From assembly GCF_016612535.1 (NCBI RefSeq), contig NZ_JAENXS010000001.1, positions 1,389,501 to 1,453,500 of the forward strand: a DNA stretch of 64,000 nucleotides, in the 5' to 3' direction. This DNA is from Bradyrhizobium diazoefficiens. GTDB lineage: Bacteria > Pseudomonadota > Alphaproteobacteria > Rhizobiales > Xanthobacteraceae. Position numbers and translations under genes: made by a program. The notes beneath the pieces were generated by a model. It did not search any database. It saw only the letters and a program-made list of their open reading frames with translations, and was not told where the DNA came from. Shown piece by piece: positions 9,201 to 18,172 of this stretch (position 1 is the first letter of the stretch; every line of letters begins with the position of its first letter).

Positions 9201-10520
9201 ATGAGCACCGATGCCGTCGCCGTCCTCGGCTTCGTTTCCCTGTTCGCATTGATGCTGCTGCGCGTGCCGGTCGGCATGGCCATGGGCCTCGTCGGTGTGT
9301 CCGGCTTCACCTATCTCGTCGGCGCGACGCCGGCGCTGAAACTGGTCGGCCAGACCTCGATGCGCACGGTCACCGACTACACCTTCGGCGTCATCCCGAT
9401 GTTCCTGCTGATGGGCTCCTTCGTCAGCAATTCCGGCATGAGCCGCGAGTTGTTCCGCGCCGCCAACGGCTTTGTCGGGCACTTGCGCGGGGGCCTCGGC
9501 ATTGCCACCATCGGCGCCTGCGGCGGTTTTGCCGCGATCTGCGGGTCGTCGGTGGCAACCGCCGCAACCTTCTCCGCCGTCGCCTACCCCGAGATGCGCC
9601 GCTTCGGCTATCCGCAATCCTTCGCCACCGGAGTGATTGCGGCGGGCGGCACGCTGGGCGCGATGCTGCCGCCCTCTACCGTGCTTGCGGTCTACGGCAT
9701 CATCACCGAGCAGGACATCGGCAAGCTTTTCATCGCCGGCATCATTCCAGGCTTGCTGGCGATGACCATGTACATGATCACGATCTTCCTGATCGGATAT
9801 TTCCGTCCCGACTTCCTGCCCAAGGGCAAGGTGCTGCCCTGGCGCGAGCGCTTCGCCGGATTGAAGGAGATCTGGGCGCCGGTGCTGCTGTTCGTGTTCG
9901 TCATCGGCGGCCTCTACGGCCTGCCCTTCCTGCCGCGCTTCACCCCGACCGAAGCCGGCGGCGTCGGCGCCACCGGCGCCTTCATTATCGGCGTGCTGAC
10001 CGGCCGGCTCGACCGGGAGAAGGTGCTGGCCTCACTGCTCCAGGCGACGCGCACGGCGGCAGCAGTGTTCACCGTGCTGATCGGTGCGCTGATCTTCGGC
10101 TATTTCCTCACGGTGACGCAGACCCCGCAGAAGGTGACGGAATTCCTCACCGGCCTCGGCCTCGGTCCCTACGGCGTGCTCGCGCTGATCATGTTGATGT
10201 ATCTGGTGCTCGGCTGCCTGATGGACGCGATGGCGATGATCATCCTCACCGTGCCGATCATCTTCCCCGTCATCACGCATCTCGGTTTCGATCCGATCTG
10301 GTTCGGCGTCATCATCGTGATGACGGTCGAGCTCGGCCTGATTCATCCGCCGGTCGGCATGAACGTCTTTGTCATCAAGAGCGTGGTGAAGGATGTGTCG
10401 TTCTCCACCATCTTCAAGGGCGTGATCCCGTTCGTTGCGACGGATCTGGTACGGCTCGTGATCCTGATCGTCTTCCCGCTGCTGGCGACGTGGCTGCCGA
10501 CCAGGATGATGGCGCATTGA
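9201..10520 (+). CDS. TRAP transporter large permease, DctM family
   Basis: A 439-residue protein with about twelve hydrophobic helices. DctM motifs include GACGGFAAICGSSVATAATF and GGTLGAMLPPSTVLAVYGII in the first half, with LGCLMDAMAMIILTVPI and ELGLIHPPVGMNVFVI repeating the pattern in the second. This is the ion-coupled transport channel. The next gene begins 11 nt after its stop, so a DUF3237 protein is probably co-transcribed. Confidence 0.95.
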   Translation: MSTDAVAVLGFVSLFALMLLRVPVGMAMGLVGVSGFTYLVGATPALKLVGQTSMRTVTDYTFGVIPMFLLMGSFVSNSGMSRELFRAANGFVGHLRGGLGIATIGACGGFAAICGSSVATAATFSAVAYPEMRRFGYPQSFATGVIAAGGTLGAMLPPSTVLAVYGIITEQDIGKLFIAGIIPGLLAMTMYMITIFLIGYFRPDFLPKGKVLPWRERFAGLKEIWAPVLLFVFVIGGLYGLPFLPRFTPTEAGGVGATGAFIIGVLTGRLDREKVLASLLQATRTAAAVFTVLIGALIFGYFLTVTQTPQKVTEFLTGLGLGPYGVLALIMLMYLVLGCLMDAMAMIILTVPIIFPVITHLGFDPIWFGVIIVMTVELGLIHPPVGMNVFVIKSVVKDVSFSTIFKGVIPFVATDLVRLVILIVFPLLATWLPTRMMAH

Positions 10521-10531
10521 GAGGCCAGGCA

Positions 10532-10993
10532 ATGACCCCACCGACGCTCGAAACCAGATACGTCTTCACCATCACGGCAAAAATCGGCAATGTCGTCACC
10601 GCCGGCGAGACCGGCATCGGCATCCGCCGCATCATCCCGATCATCGGCGGCGAGGTGAAAGGTGCGATCACCGGCAAGGTGCTGCCGTTCGGGGCGGACT
10701 TCCAGACCATCCGCTCCAACGAACTGATCGACCTCGAGGCCAAATACGCCTTCGAGACCGACGATGGTGCCGTCGTCTATGTCGAGAACAAGGGCATGCG
10801 CTTCGGCCCGGTTGAGCTGTTGCAAAAGCTCAAGCGCGGTGAGCCGGTCGATCCGAAGCTGATCTACTTCCGCACCGTGCCGCGGTTCGAGACCGGGCAC
10901 GAGAAGTATCGCTGGTTGATGGAGCACATCTTTGTCGGCTCGGCGGCCCGACATGCAGACCGGGTGGTGATCGACGTGCATGAAGTCATGTGA
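10532..10993 (+). CDS. DUF3237 family protein
   Basis: A 153-residue soluble protein with the DUF3237 pattern: an N-terminal beta strand pair (LETRYVFTITAKIGNVVTAG), then RRIIPIIGGEVKGAITGKVL, then DFQTIRSNELIDLEAKYAFE and the late YFRTVPRFETG segment. The family is a small beta-barrel of unknown function often found beside catabolic genes. ATG 10532 follows GAGAGGCCAGGC. Co-location with the TRAP importer suggests a part in catabolism of the imported acid (inference). Confidence 0.85.
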   Translation: MTPPTLETRYVFTITAKIGNVVTAGETGIGIRRIIPIIGGEVKGAITGKVLPFGADFQTIRSNELIDLEAKYAFETDDGAVVYVENKGMRFGPVELLQKLKRGEPVDPKLIYFRTVPRFETGHEKYRWLMEHIFVGSAARHADRVVIDVHEVM

Positions 10994-11002
10994 CCCATTT
11001 TG

Positions 11003-11036
11003 TTGACGGGCCTCTATAAATGTGTATAAATACACA
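11003..11036 (+). promoter_or_regulatory. hicAB promoter with operator palindrome over the -10 box
   Basis: TTGACG at 11003-11008 and TATAAA at 11025-11030 are separated by 16 bp. The inverted repeat TGTGTAT-AA-ATACACA at 11021-11036 covers the -10 box and ends 2 nt before the hicA ATG, so the message would be nearly leaderless and a bound HicB would block initiation. Confidence 0.75.
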
Positions 11037-11038
11037 CC

Positions 11039-11227
11039 ATGGATAGCCGAGAAACTATCTCGGCCCTTCAAAGCGACGGATGGTTTCAAGTGGCTCAGAA
11101 GGGCAGCCACATCCAGTTCAAGCACCCGACGAGAAAGGGTCGCGTTACTGTCCCCCATCCGAAGCGGGACGTCCCGCTCGGGACCCTGAAGAGTATTGAA
11201 CGCCAATCCGGCCTGAAGCTGAGGTGA
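11039..11227 (+). CDS. hicA: HicA-type mRNA interferase toxin
   Basis: A 62-residue protein with the double-stranded-RNA-binding-like HicA fold: SRETISALQSDGWFQVAQKG, then the catalytic His in GSHIQFKHP, and VTVPHPKRDVPLGTLKSIER. HicA toxins cleave mRNA during translation and are neutralised by HicB. The ATG at 11039 is the only good start; it has no Shine-Dalgarno sequence because the promoter runs up to it. Full length for the family. Confidence 0.94.
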   Translation: MDSRETISALQSDGWFQVAQKGSHIQFKHPTRKGRVTVPHPKRDVPLGTLKSIERQSGLKLR

Positions 11228-11232
11228 GCGCC

Positions 11233-11631
11233 ATGCGTCATTACATTGGTCTGATCCATAAGGATGCCCACAGCGATTTCGGCGTGTCGTTTCCCGATTT
11301 GCCAGGCCTCGTGACCGCAGGGACCACGCTCGACGAAGCGCGGGACATGGCTGAGGAAGCGCTGGCGTTTCACCTCGAAGGCATCGCGGAAGACGGAGAA
11401 GCAATCCCAGACCCTTCTTCGCTGGAAGAGATCATGTCGGATCGTGAGAACCGCTCCGGCGTCGCCATACTGGTGTCGGTCAAGGCCGACCAGCCAAAGG
11501 TCGTGCGCGTCAACGTCACCTTGCCCGGCGATGTCCTGGAGCAAATCGACAAATATGCCGAGGCGCATGGCTACACGCGATCAGGCCTGCTTGCTCAGGC
11601 CGCGAAGAAACTGATGACCGAAGCCGCCTGA
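11233..11631 (+). CDS. hicB: HicB-type antitoxin
   Basis: A 132-residue protein with two domains: an N-terminal partial RNase H-like fold (HYIGLIHKDAHSDFGVSFPD, then PGLVTAGTTLDEARDMAEEA) that binds the toxin, and a C-terminal ribbon-helix-helix (KVVRVNVTLPGDVLEQIDKY through SGLLAQAAKKLM) that binds DNA. ATG 11233 follows GAGGTGA; a GTG at 11224 overlapping the hicA stop is less likely. The palindrome at 11021-11036 is its probable operator. Confidence 0.94.
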   Translation: MRHYIGLIHKDAHSDFGVSFPDLPGLVTAGTTLDEARDMAEEALAFHLEGIAEDGEAIPDPSSLEEIMSDRENRSGVAILVSVKADQPKVVRVNVTLPGDVLEQIDKYAEAHGYTRSGLLAQAAKKLMTEAA

Positions 11632-11732
11632 GGCGCTTCCGCGCATTGCGCGCCACGCGGCGCTCATTTGCCTGGAAACAGTCCCGTCCAGAGAAACCTT
11701 CTCAACGGCAATTGCAGAGATTGCCCTCCTTG

Positions 11733-11765
11733 TTGACTCCCCGAAAATTCGTTATACAACATAAC
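11733..11765 (+). promoter_or_regulatory. Candidate promoter/operator of the hydroxycinnamate operon
   Basis: TTGACT at 11733-11738 is followed by the inverted repeat GTTAT-ACAAC-ATAAC at 11751-11765, 20 bp before the crotonase start. The repeat lies where the -10 box should be, which suits repression. GTTATA also occurs in the AT-rich palindrome upstream of pobA. Confidence 0.5.
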
Positions 11766-11784
11766 TATTCTGACAAGGACGCAA

Positions 11785-12594
11785 ATGACACAGGGAAACG
11801 CCGAAACCGCAGACGCGGGCGCCTCTGGGCTGTTGAGGATCGAGCGGGCGGACCGGGTTCTGACCGTGGGTCTGAACCGGCCGGCCAAGCGCAATGCGCT
11901 CAACGACGGCATCATCCTGGAAATCGGCGAGTGTTTTGCGTCGCTGCCCGAGGATGTCGGCGCGGTCGTGATCCACGGCATCGGCGATCATTTCTCCTCC
12001 GGCCTCGATCTCTCCGAACTCCAGGACCATGACGCAACCGGCGGGCTGCTGCATTCGCAGATGTGGCACCGGGTGTTCGATCGCATCCAGTACAGCCGCG
12101 TGCCCGTCATCGCCGCGCTGAAGGGCGCGGTGATCGGCGGCGGGCTGGAGCTTGCATGCTCCGCTCATATCCGCGTGGCCGAGCCTTCGACCTATTTCGC
12201 GCTGCCTGAGGGGCAGCGCGGCATCTTCGTCGGCGGCGGCGGCTCGGTGCGGCTGCCGCGGCTGATCGGCGTGGCGCGGATGGTGGACATGATGCTGACG
12301 GGCCGCGTCTATTCCGCGACCGAAGGCGCTTCGTACGGCTTTGCGCAATATGTCACGGACGCCGGCAGCGGCCTCACCAAGGCACTGGAGCTTGCGGCCA
12401 AGGTCGCCTCCAACGCGCCGCTGACGAATTTCGCCGTGCTCCAGGCGCTGCCGATGATCGCGGAGGCCAATCCGCAGACCGGCCTGTTGATGGAATCGCT
12501 GATGGCTACCGTCGCGCAGAGCGACAAAGAGGCAAAACGCAGGATTCGCGAATTCCTCGAGCACAAGACCGCCAAGGTGAAGCCGAAATCATGA
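11785..12594 (+). CDS. Enoyl-CoA hydratase/isomerase (crotonase) family protein
   Basis: A 269-residue crotonase-fold enzyme: NRPAKRNALNDGI, the oxyanion-hole segment GIGDHFSSGLDLSEL, the second oxyanion segment KGAVIGGGLELACSAHIRVA, and the active-site ALPEGQRGIFVGGGGS with a Glu at the position used by hydratases. It would hydrate a cinnamoyl-type CoA ester made by the next gene product; whether it also cleaves it to an aldehyde (lyase activity) cannot be read from sequence. Its TGA overlaps the next ATG by four bases. Confidence 0.9.
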   Translation: MTQGNAETADAGASGLLRIERADRVLTVGLNRPAKRNALNDGIILEIGECFASLPEDVGAVVIHGIGDHFSSGLDLSELQDHDATGGLLHSQMWHRVFDRIQYSRVPVIAALKGAVIGGGLELACSAHIRVAEPSTYFALPEGQRGIFVGGGGSVRLPRLIGVARMVDMMLTGRVYSATEGASYGFAQYVTDAGSGLTKALELAAKVASNAPLTNFAVLQALPMIAEANPQTGLLMESLMATVAQSDKEAKRRIREFLEHKTAKVKPKS

Positions 12595-14474
12595 GCGCCC
12601 AGCCGTCCTCTTCCAGCACAGAGCGCGGCGCGAGCACTTCTCCGCTGCGGCCGATCTCATTCGGCGATCCCGCCATCAATATCGAACGGCGCGACGACGG
12701 CACGATTTATTTGCGGCCGAAGCAGCCGCTCGGCGATTACCCCATCCGCATCACCGACCGCCTGCAACACTGGGCGACGACGACGCCGGACCGCGTGTTC
12801 ATGGCGGAACGCGACGGCGGCCGCGGCTGGCGCAAGATCACTTATGCCGAGTTGCTCACGGCAAGCCGGCACATTGCGTCCGCGCTGATCCAACGTGGCC
12901 TATCGGCGGAGCGGCCGGTCGTGATTCTCTCCGGCAATTCGATCGACCACGCATTGCTCGCGTTCGGCGCCTTTTATGCCGGCGTTCCGTTCTGTCCGGT
13001 GTCGCCGGCCTATTCGCTGGTGTCGAAGGATTACAGCAAGCTCTCATATCTGATGAAGCTGCTGACGCCAGGCCTGGTGTTCGCCGAGGACGCCGACAAG
13101 TTCGCGGACGCGCTCACTGCCAATGTCTCGCTCGGCACCGAGATTGCCGCGTCCTACGGCCATGTGCCGGGCCGCGACGTCACCCTGCTCGCCGACCTCA
13201 TGGCAACGCCGGTCCGCGGCGATCTCGGCGCGGTGCACGAAAAGATCGGTCCCGACACGATCGCAAAATTCCTGCTGACGTCGGGCTCGACCGGCAACCC
13301 CAAGGCCGTCATCAACACCCAGCGCATGATCTGCGCCAACCAGGTAATGCTGCGCGAGACGCTCGCCTTCCTCAAGGACGAGCCGCCGGTCATCATCGAC
13401 TGGTTGCCCTGGAATCACACTTTTGGCGGCAACCACAATATCGGGCTGACGCTCTATAACGGCGGCTCGATGTATCTCGACGCCGGCAAGCCGATGCCGG
13501 GCGGGATCGAGGAGACAGTACGCAATCTCCAGGAGATCTCGCCGACGGTCTATTTCAACGTGCCCAAGGGCTATGAATCGCTGCTGCCCTATTTGCGCGA
13601 CGACCATGGCCTGCGCGCAAAGTTCTTTGACCGGCTGCACGCGATGTTCTTCTCGGGCGCGGCGCTCTCGCCCTTCGTCTGGAACAGCCTCGACGAGCTC
13701 GCTGTGAAAGAAAAAGGCTATCGCGTGCCGATGCTGACCGGCCTCGGCGCCACCGAAACAGCGCCATTCTTCATGTCGGTCAATCCGCGCACCAGCCGCT
13801 CCGGCCACGTCGGACTGCCGGTGTCAGGCAACGACGCCAAGCTGGTGCCGAACAACGGCAAGATGGAAGTGCGCTGCAAGGGGCCGAACGTGATGCCCGG
13901 CTACTGGCGTCAACCCGACATCACCGCGAAATCCTTCGACGAAGAAGGGTTTTACAAGCTCGGCGATGCGCTCAAGCCCACCGACCCCGACGATCTCAAC
14001 GCCGGCTTCGATTTCGACGGCCGTATTGGCGAGGATTTCAAGCTCGGCAGCGGCACCTGGGTGAGCGTTGGTCCCTTGCGGGCGCGCTTTGTTGCGGCCT
14101 GCGCGCCGCTGGTGCGCGACGTCATCATCGCCGGCATCAACCGCGACGAGATCTCTGCGCTGGTGCTGCTCGATCTCGACGGCTGCCGGCTGATCAACCC
14201 GACGCTCCCCGCCGACAATCTCACCGTCACTGCCCGCGACCGGCTGGTGCGCGAAGCTTTCCGCGTGCGCCTGTCCCAGTTCCTCTCTTCAGCGACGGGA
14301 TCCTCGACGCGGATCACCCGCGCGATCCTGCTGGATACGCCGCTGTCGATCGACAAGGGCGAGGTGACCGACAAGGGCTCGGTCAACCAGCGCGCTGTGC
14401 TCGAGCATCGCGGCGCGTTGATCGAGGAGCTCTACGCTGCCAATCCATCGGACCGTGTGATAACGGTCGGCTAA
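12591..14474 (+). CDS. Feruloyl/p-coumaroyl-CoA synthetase (acyl-adenylate-forming)
   Basis: A 627-residue ANL-superfamily ligase, the length typical of bacterial feruloyl-CoA synthases. Motifs: P-loop-like LLTSGSTGNPKAVINTQRM, DWLPWNHTFGGNHN, TGLGATETAPFF, hinge KLGDALKPTDPDD then FDGRIGEDFKLGSGTWVSVG, and the C-terminal catalytic Lys in DKGEVTDKGSVNQRAVLE. It activates a hydroxycinnamic acid with ATP and CoA. The pairing with a crotonase, dehydrogenase and 4HBT-type thioesterase supports a p-coumarate or ferulate substrate over a fatty acid (inference). Confidence 0.9.
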   Translation: MSAQPSSSSTERGASTSPLRPISFGDPAINIERRDDGTIYLRPKQPLGDYPIRITDRLQHWATTTPDRVFMAERDGGRGWRKITYAELLTASRHIASALIQRGLSAERPVVILSGNSIDHALLAFGAFYAGVPFCPVSPAYSLVSKDYSKLSYLMKLLTPGLVFAEDADKFADALTANVSLGTEIAASYGHVPGRDVTLLADLMATPVRGDLGAVHEKIGPDTIAKFLLTSGSTGNPKAVINTQRMICANQVMLRETLAFLKDEPPVIIDWLPWNHTFGGNHNIGLTLYNGGSMYLDAGKPMPGGIEETVRNLQEISPTVYFNVPKGYESLLPYLRDDHGLRAKFFDRLHAMFFSGAALSPFVWNSLDELAVKEKGYRVPMLTGLGATETAPFFMSVNPRTSRSGHVGLPVSGNDAKLVPNNGKMEVRCKGPNVMPGYWRQPDITAKSFDEEGFYKLGDALKPTDPDDLNAGFDFDGRIGEDFKLGSGTWVSVGPLRARFVAACAPLVRDVIIAGINRDEISALVLLDLDGCRLINPTLPADNLTVTARDRLVREAFRVRLSQFLSSATGSSTRITRAILLDTPLSIDKGEVTDKGSVNQRAVLEHRGALIEELYAANPSDRVITVG

Positions 14475-14492
14475 GAAATCAGGGAGAACGCC

Positions 14493-15254
14493 ATGTTGTT
14501 AAAAGATCAGCCAGCCATCGTCACCGGCGGCGCATCGGGACTGGGCGCGGCCACTGCGCGAAAGCTGGCGGCGCAGGGCGCCAAGGTCGCGGTGTTCGAT
14601 CTCAACGCCAAGCTCGCGGAAACCGTCGCCGCCGAGATCAAGGGCGTGGCCGTGACCTGCGACGTCTCCGACGCCGCCTCGGCTGAGGCCGCGATTGCGC
14701 AGGCCACCAAGGCCCATGGTCCGGCGCGCGTGCTGGTCAACTGCGCCGGCATCGGCGTCGCAAAACGCGTCGTCGGTCGCGACGGGCCGATGGCGCTTGC
14801 CGATTTCGACAAGGTCATCAAGGTCAATTTGATCGGCACGTTCAACATGCTGCGCCTCGCGGCCACCGAGATGTCGAAGCTCGAGCCGCAGGCGACCGGC
14901 GAGCGCGGCGTCATCATCAACACCGCCTCCGTCGCCGCCTACGACGGCCAGATCGGACAGTCGGCCTATTCCGCTTCCAAGGGCGGCATCGTCGGCATGA
15001 CGCTGCCGATCGCGCGCGAGCTGGCGCAGTTCGGCGTCCGCGTGCTGACCATAGCGCCCGGCCTATTCCTCACCCCGCTGCTCGCCAATTTACCGCAGGA
15101 AGCCCAGGACTCGCTGGCCGCCGCGATCCCCTTCCCGCGCCGGCTCGGCCATGCCGACGAGTTCGCCGCACTTGCCCTGCACATGGTCGAGAATTCCTAT
15201 CTCAATGGCGAGGTCGTGCGCCTCGACGGCTCGCTGCGTATGGCGCCGAAGTAA
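14493..15254 (+). CDS. Short-chain dehydrogenase, 3-hydroxyacyl-CoA dehydrogenase type
   Basis: A 253-residue Rossmann protein: nucleotide-binding [15 protein letters not shown] (residues 11-25), the NCAGIG motif, catalytic Ser in [11 protein letters not shown] and YSASKGG for the Tyr/Lys pair. It closely resembles type-II 3-hydroxyacyl-CoA dehydrogenases (SDR type), consistent with oxidation of the hydroxy-CoA product of the crotonase. It lies 18 nt after the ligase gene in the same operon, preceded by AGGGAGAA. Confidence 0.9.
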   Translation: MLLKDQPAIVTGGASGLGAATARKLAAQGAKVAVFDLNAKLAETVAAEIKGVAVTCDVSDAASAEAAIAQATKAHGPARVLVNCAGIGVAKRVVGRDGPMALADFDKVIKVNLIGTFNMLRLAATEMSKLEPQATGERGVIINTASVAAYDGQIGQSAYSASKGGIVGMTLPIARELAQFGVRVLTIAPGLFLTPLLANLPQEAQDSLAAAIPFPRRLGHADEFAALALHMVENSYLNGEVVRLDGSLRMAPK

Positions 15255-15266
15255 GACGAGAACCGC

Positions 15267-15686
15267 ATGTTCGTGAACCGGCGCGACGTCCAGATCCAGT
15301 GGGGTGATTGCGACCCCGCCAACATCGTCTACTACCCGCGCTATTTCGCGATGTTCGACGATTCGACGTCGACCCTGTTCGAGGTCGCCGGGTTCTCCAA
15401 GCAGGATTTGGTCCGCAAATACGGCTTCGTGGGTATTCCCATGGTCGATACGCGGGCCAAGTTCTACATCCCCTCGACCTATGGCGACTGGGTCACCATC
15501 GAGACGAAGATCGAGAGCATCAAGCGCTCGAGCTTCGAGGTGAAGCACAACATCTACAAGGGCGAGGCGCTGGCGATCGAAGGTTTCGAGACCCGCGTCC
15601 TGGTCGGCCGCGATCCCGTTAACCCCGACAAGCTGAAATCCGCGCCGTTTCCGCCGGAAATGGTAGCGAAATTCGTAGGCAATTAG
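15267..15686 (+). CDS. 4-hydroxybenzoyl-CoA thioesterase family protein
   Basis: A 139-residue hotdog enzyme. The N-terminal segment QWGDCDPANIVYYPRYF carries the Asp (residue 16) equivalent to the catalytic Asp of the Pseudomonas 4-hydroxybenzoyl-CoA thioesterase. It would release 4-hydroxybenzoate, the substrate of PobA encoded 8 kb away. Twelve nucleotides separate it from the dehydrogenase gene. The substrate is inferred from motif and operon; other aryl-CoAs are possible. Confidence 0.88.
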   Translation: MFVNRRDVQIQWGDCDPANIVYYPRYFAMFDDSTSTLFEVAGFSKQDLVRKYGFVGIPMVDTRAKFYIPSTYGDWVTIETKIESIKRSSFEVKHNIYKGEALAIEGFETRVLVGRDPVNPDKLKSAPFPPEMVAKFVGN

Positions 15687-15777
15687 ATTCCGGAGCTAAA
15701 TCGCCGCATCACCAAAAGACGGGGCTGAATTCACCGCCGATTTCTGCTTTCAAAGAAACACGTAAAGGGAGGAACAA

Positions 15778-16929
15778 ATGAAACGCTTTTACCTGACCGC
15801 CGCCATCGCCGCGGCTACACTCAGCTTGCCGGCGCTGCCCGCGCTCGCCCAGACCAACGCAATTACCATCGGCATCACCACCACGACGACCGGCCCCGGC
15901 GCCGCTCTCGGCATTCCCGAGCGCAACGCGCTGGAATTCGTGCCGAAGGAGATCGGCGGCGTGCCGCTGAAGGTGATCGTGCTTGACGACGGCGGCGATC
16001 CCACCACCGCCACCACCAACGCCCGCCGTTTCGTCACCGAATCCAAGGCCGACATCATCATGGGCTCGGCCCTGACACCGTCGACCATTGCAGTCTCGAA
16101 CGTCGCCAACGAAGCCGGCATTCCGCATTTCGGCCTCGCGCCATTCCCGATCACCCCGGAACGCATGAAGTGGTCGGTGGCGATGCCGCAGCCGATCCCG
16201 ATCATGGGCAAGGTGCTCTACCAGCACATGAAGGCGCACAACGTGAAGACGGTCGGCTATATCGGCTATTCCGATAGCTACGGCGACCTCTGGTTCAACG
16301 ACTTCAAGGCCCAGGGCGTGCCGATGGGCATGACCCTGGCCGACGAGGAGCGCTTTGCGCGTCCCGACACGTCGGTGACCGGACAGGTGCTGAAGCTCGT
16401 CGCCGCCAATCCCGATGCAATCCTGATCGGCGCCTCCGGCACCGCGGCGGCATTGCCGCAGACCGAGTTGCGCGAGCGCGGCTATCAGGGTCTGATCTAC
16501 CAGACCCATGGCGCGGCAAGCATGGACTTCATCCGCATCGCGGGTAAGGCCGCGGAAGGCGTCCTGATGGCCTCGGGCCCGGTGATGGACCCCGAGGATC
16601 AGCCGGACGAGGCGGCGACCAAGAAGCCGGGCCTTGCGCTCAACACGGCATACGAGGCCAAGTACGGCCCGCACAGCCGCAGCCAGTTCGCCGGCCACTC
16701 CTACGACGCCTTCGAGGTTCTGAAGCGGGTCATCCCGGTGGCGCTGAAGACAGCAAAACCCGGCACGCCGGAATTCCGCGAGGCGATCCGCCAGGCTTTG
16801 CTGTCGGAGCGAGAAATCGCCGCGAGCCAGGGCGTCTACAATTTCACCGAAAAGGATCGCTACGGCCTCGACGACCGCTCGCGCATCCTGCTCACGGTCA
16901 AGGATGGCAAATACACGCTCGTGAAGTAA
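15778..16929 (+). CDS. ABC transporter substrate-binding protein, branched-chain/aromatic acid type
   Basis: A 383-residue type I periplasmic binding protein with signal peptide MKRFYLTAAIAAATLSLPAL (cleavage near ALAQ-TNA). GITTTTTGPGAALGIPERNA, VGYIGYSDSYGDLWFNDF and the C-terminal YNFTEKDRYGLDDRSR match the LivK/aromatic-acid-binding class, which includes CouP-like proteins that bind p-coumarate. It closes the operon; no ABC permease or ATPase gene is near, so it must borrow a transporter encoded elsewhere. GGGAGGAACAA precedes the ATG. Confidence 0.9.
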   Translation: MKRFYLTAAIAAATLSLPALPALAQTNAITIGITTTTTGPGAALGIPERNALEFVPKEIGGVPLKVIVLDDGGDPTTATTNARRFVTESKADIIMGSALTPSTIAVSNVANEAGIPHFGLAPFPITPERMKWSVAMPQPIPIMGKVLYQHMKAHNVKTVGYIGYSDSYGDLWFNDFKAQGVPMGMTLADEERFARPDTSVTGQVLKLVAANPDAILIGASGTAAALPQTELRERGYQGLIYQTHGAASMDFIRIAGKAAEGVLMASGPVMDPEDQPDEAATKKPGLALNTAYEAKYGPHSRSQFAGHSYDAFEVLKRVIPVALKTAKPGTPEFREAIRQALLSEREIAASQGVYNFTEKDRYGLDDRSRILLTVKDGKYTLVK

Positions 16930-16954
16930 GCGCGGCGTCAGTCTTGAGATGACG

Positions 16955-16987
16955 AGAGCCGGCCCGTGGGGCCGGCTCTTTTGTTTT
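16955..16987 (+). terminator. Intrinsic terminator of the hydroxycinnamate operon
   Basis: Perfect stem AGAGCCGGCCC / GGGCCGGCTCT with loop GTG, followed by TTTGTTTTG; 25 nt after the binding-protein stop. Confidence 0.93.
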
Positions 16988-17006
16988 GCGATCGACTTGA
17001 GCGACG

Positions 17007-17735
17007 TCAGGCCGCCTGCCGCAGCGGCGTCCAGGCGAATTCGGGATAATACGCGTCCATCATGCGATCGACATAGGCGGTGAGATTCGGAAATCCTTCG
17101 GCGCGCTCGCGCAAGCGGGAGTCGAAGAACGGCGTCAAAATTCCGGCGAGCGCGCCGAAGGCGGTCGCGTCGACACCGCAGGGCTTGCCGCCCATCAGAT
17201 AGGACTTGTCACCGAGCTGCACCGACAGCGCGAACAGCGAACGCACGGCGAGATCGACGTCGTCATCGGGCCCATGGCGACCAAGACCTGACAGTAGATA
17301 GTTCTCGGCGACGCGAAATTGCGCGTCCTCGCGCAGCTTCTCGCGATTGTGCTCCGGCGCGCCGTCGAAGAAATGCGCCGGGCCTTTGGCGAAATTGACC
17401 GGATCAACCCAGCGCGCACCGACCAGCGACCAGTAGACGTGATGCTCGATCATGCGCTCGAACGCCCATGCCTGTGCGCGCTCCTGAAGGTTGAGGCCGG
17501 CGTCGAAATCAAACCCGTAACAGCGCTCGATATGGGCGCGGATGAAGGTGGAATCGGCCACCGCCTCGCCGCCGTCGTCGATGAACGGCAACTGTCCCTT
17601 CGGAGAAGCCGGCGGCATCGCACGCTCCTTCCGGTACGGCAGTCCTGCCATCTTGAGCTGCACCTCCGTCTTGGTGACGAAGGGGCTGATTTCCGGCAGG
17701 CCAAAGCCCGTGCCAAAGCCGTAAAGCGTGATCAT
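17007..17735 (-). CDS. Glutathione S-transferase-like protein (metaxin/FAXC type)
   Basis: A 242-residue protein with a thioredoxin-like N-terminal domain (MITLYGFGTGFGLPEISPFV, then KGQLPFIDDGGEAVADSTFI) and an all-helical C-terminal domain. The SPFVTKTEVQLKMAGLPY segment and the AYVDRMMDAYYPEF tail resemble the FAXC/metaxin-like branch rather than classical detoxifying GSTs. ATG 17735 follows AGGAGAG. Glutathione conjugation is not established for this branch. Confidence 0.85.
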   Translation of the reverse strand: MITLYGFGTGFGLPEISPFVTKTEVQLKMAGLPYRKERAMPPASPKGQLPFIDDGGEAVADSTFIRAHIERCYGFDFDAGLNLQERAQAWAFERMIEHHVYWSLVGARWVDPVNFAKGPAHFFDGAPEHNREKLREDAQFRVAENYLLSGLGRHGPDDDVDLAVRSLFALSVQLGDKSYLMGGKPCGVDATAFGALAGILTPFFDSRLRERAEGFPNLTAYVDRMMDAYYPEFAWTPLRQAA

Positions 17736-17772
17736 GAAAGCTCTCCTGAACGACCGAAAGAGTTGACGGAAC

Positions 17773-18060
17773 CTACCTGTCGGCTGCTGCCAGCATGGTG
17801 GCAGCAGCCGTGATATGTTGTGCAAAACGGGCCCCTCGCCAGGCGCGGCCCATGAAACTACGGACGACATGGCGGACCAGCGCGTCCGCGGCCTGGACCA
17901 GCGAGCGTGTCACCATGGTCGCGAGCGCAATGCGGAGGTCGACGACGGTGAGATCGAAAGACACGAGACGGTTGAAGGCGCGAGCATACAGCAGGGTGTG
18001 CAGCGAGGTCTGGGCCCGCCACAACGGACCCGCGGGACCAAAATGGGTCGGAATGATCAT
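17773..18060 (-). CDS. Hypothetical small protein upstream of the GST-like gene
   Basis: A 95-residue basic protein with no family I recognise. The start ATG 18060 is supported by GAAGAGGA eight bases upstream. The middle (LRIALATMVTRSLVQAADAL) is amphipathic-to-hydrophobic and could be membrane-associated. It is followed after 37 nt by the GST-like gene on the same strand and is divergent from a WYL regulator, so the three may form one regulatory unit. A GGCTGCTGCCA / TGGCAGCAGCC hairpin lies in its last codons (about 17782-17809). Confidence 0.55.
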   Translation of the reverse strand: MIIPTHFGPAGPLWRAQTSLHTLLYARAFNRLVSFDLTVVDLRIALATMVTRSLVQAADALVRHVVRSFMGRAWRGARFAQHITAAATMLAAADR

Positions 18061-18172
18061 GGACAAATCCTCTTCAGTCGATGTGTTGTCCCGGTATAGA
18101 ACCTCCCTGCTGCCAACATCCTGTCAGCATCCACGCGCCGTTGTCTGACCCGCCACCGATAAGAGAACTGTC

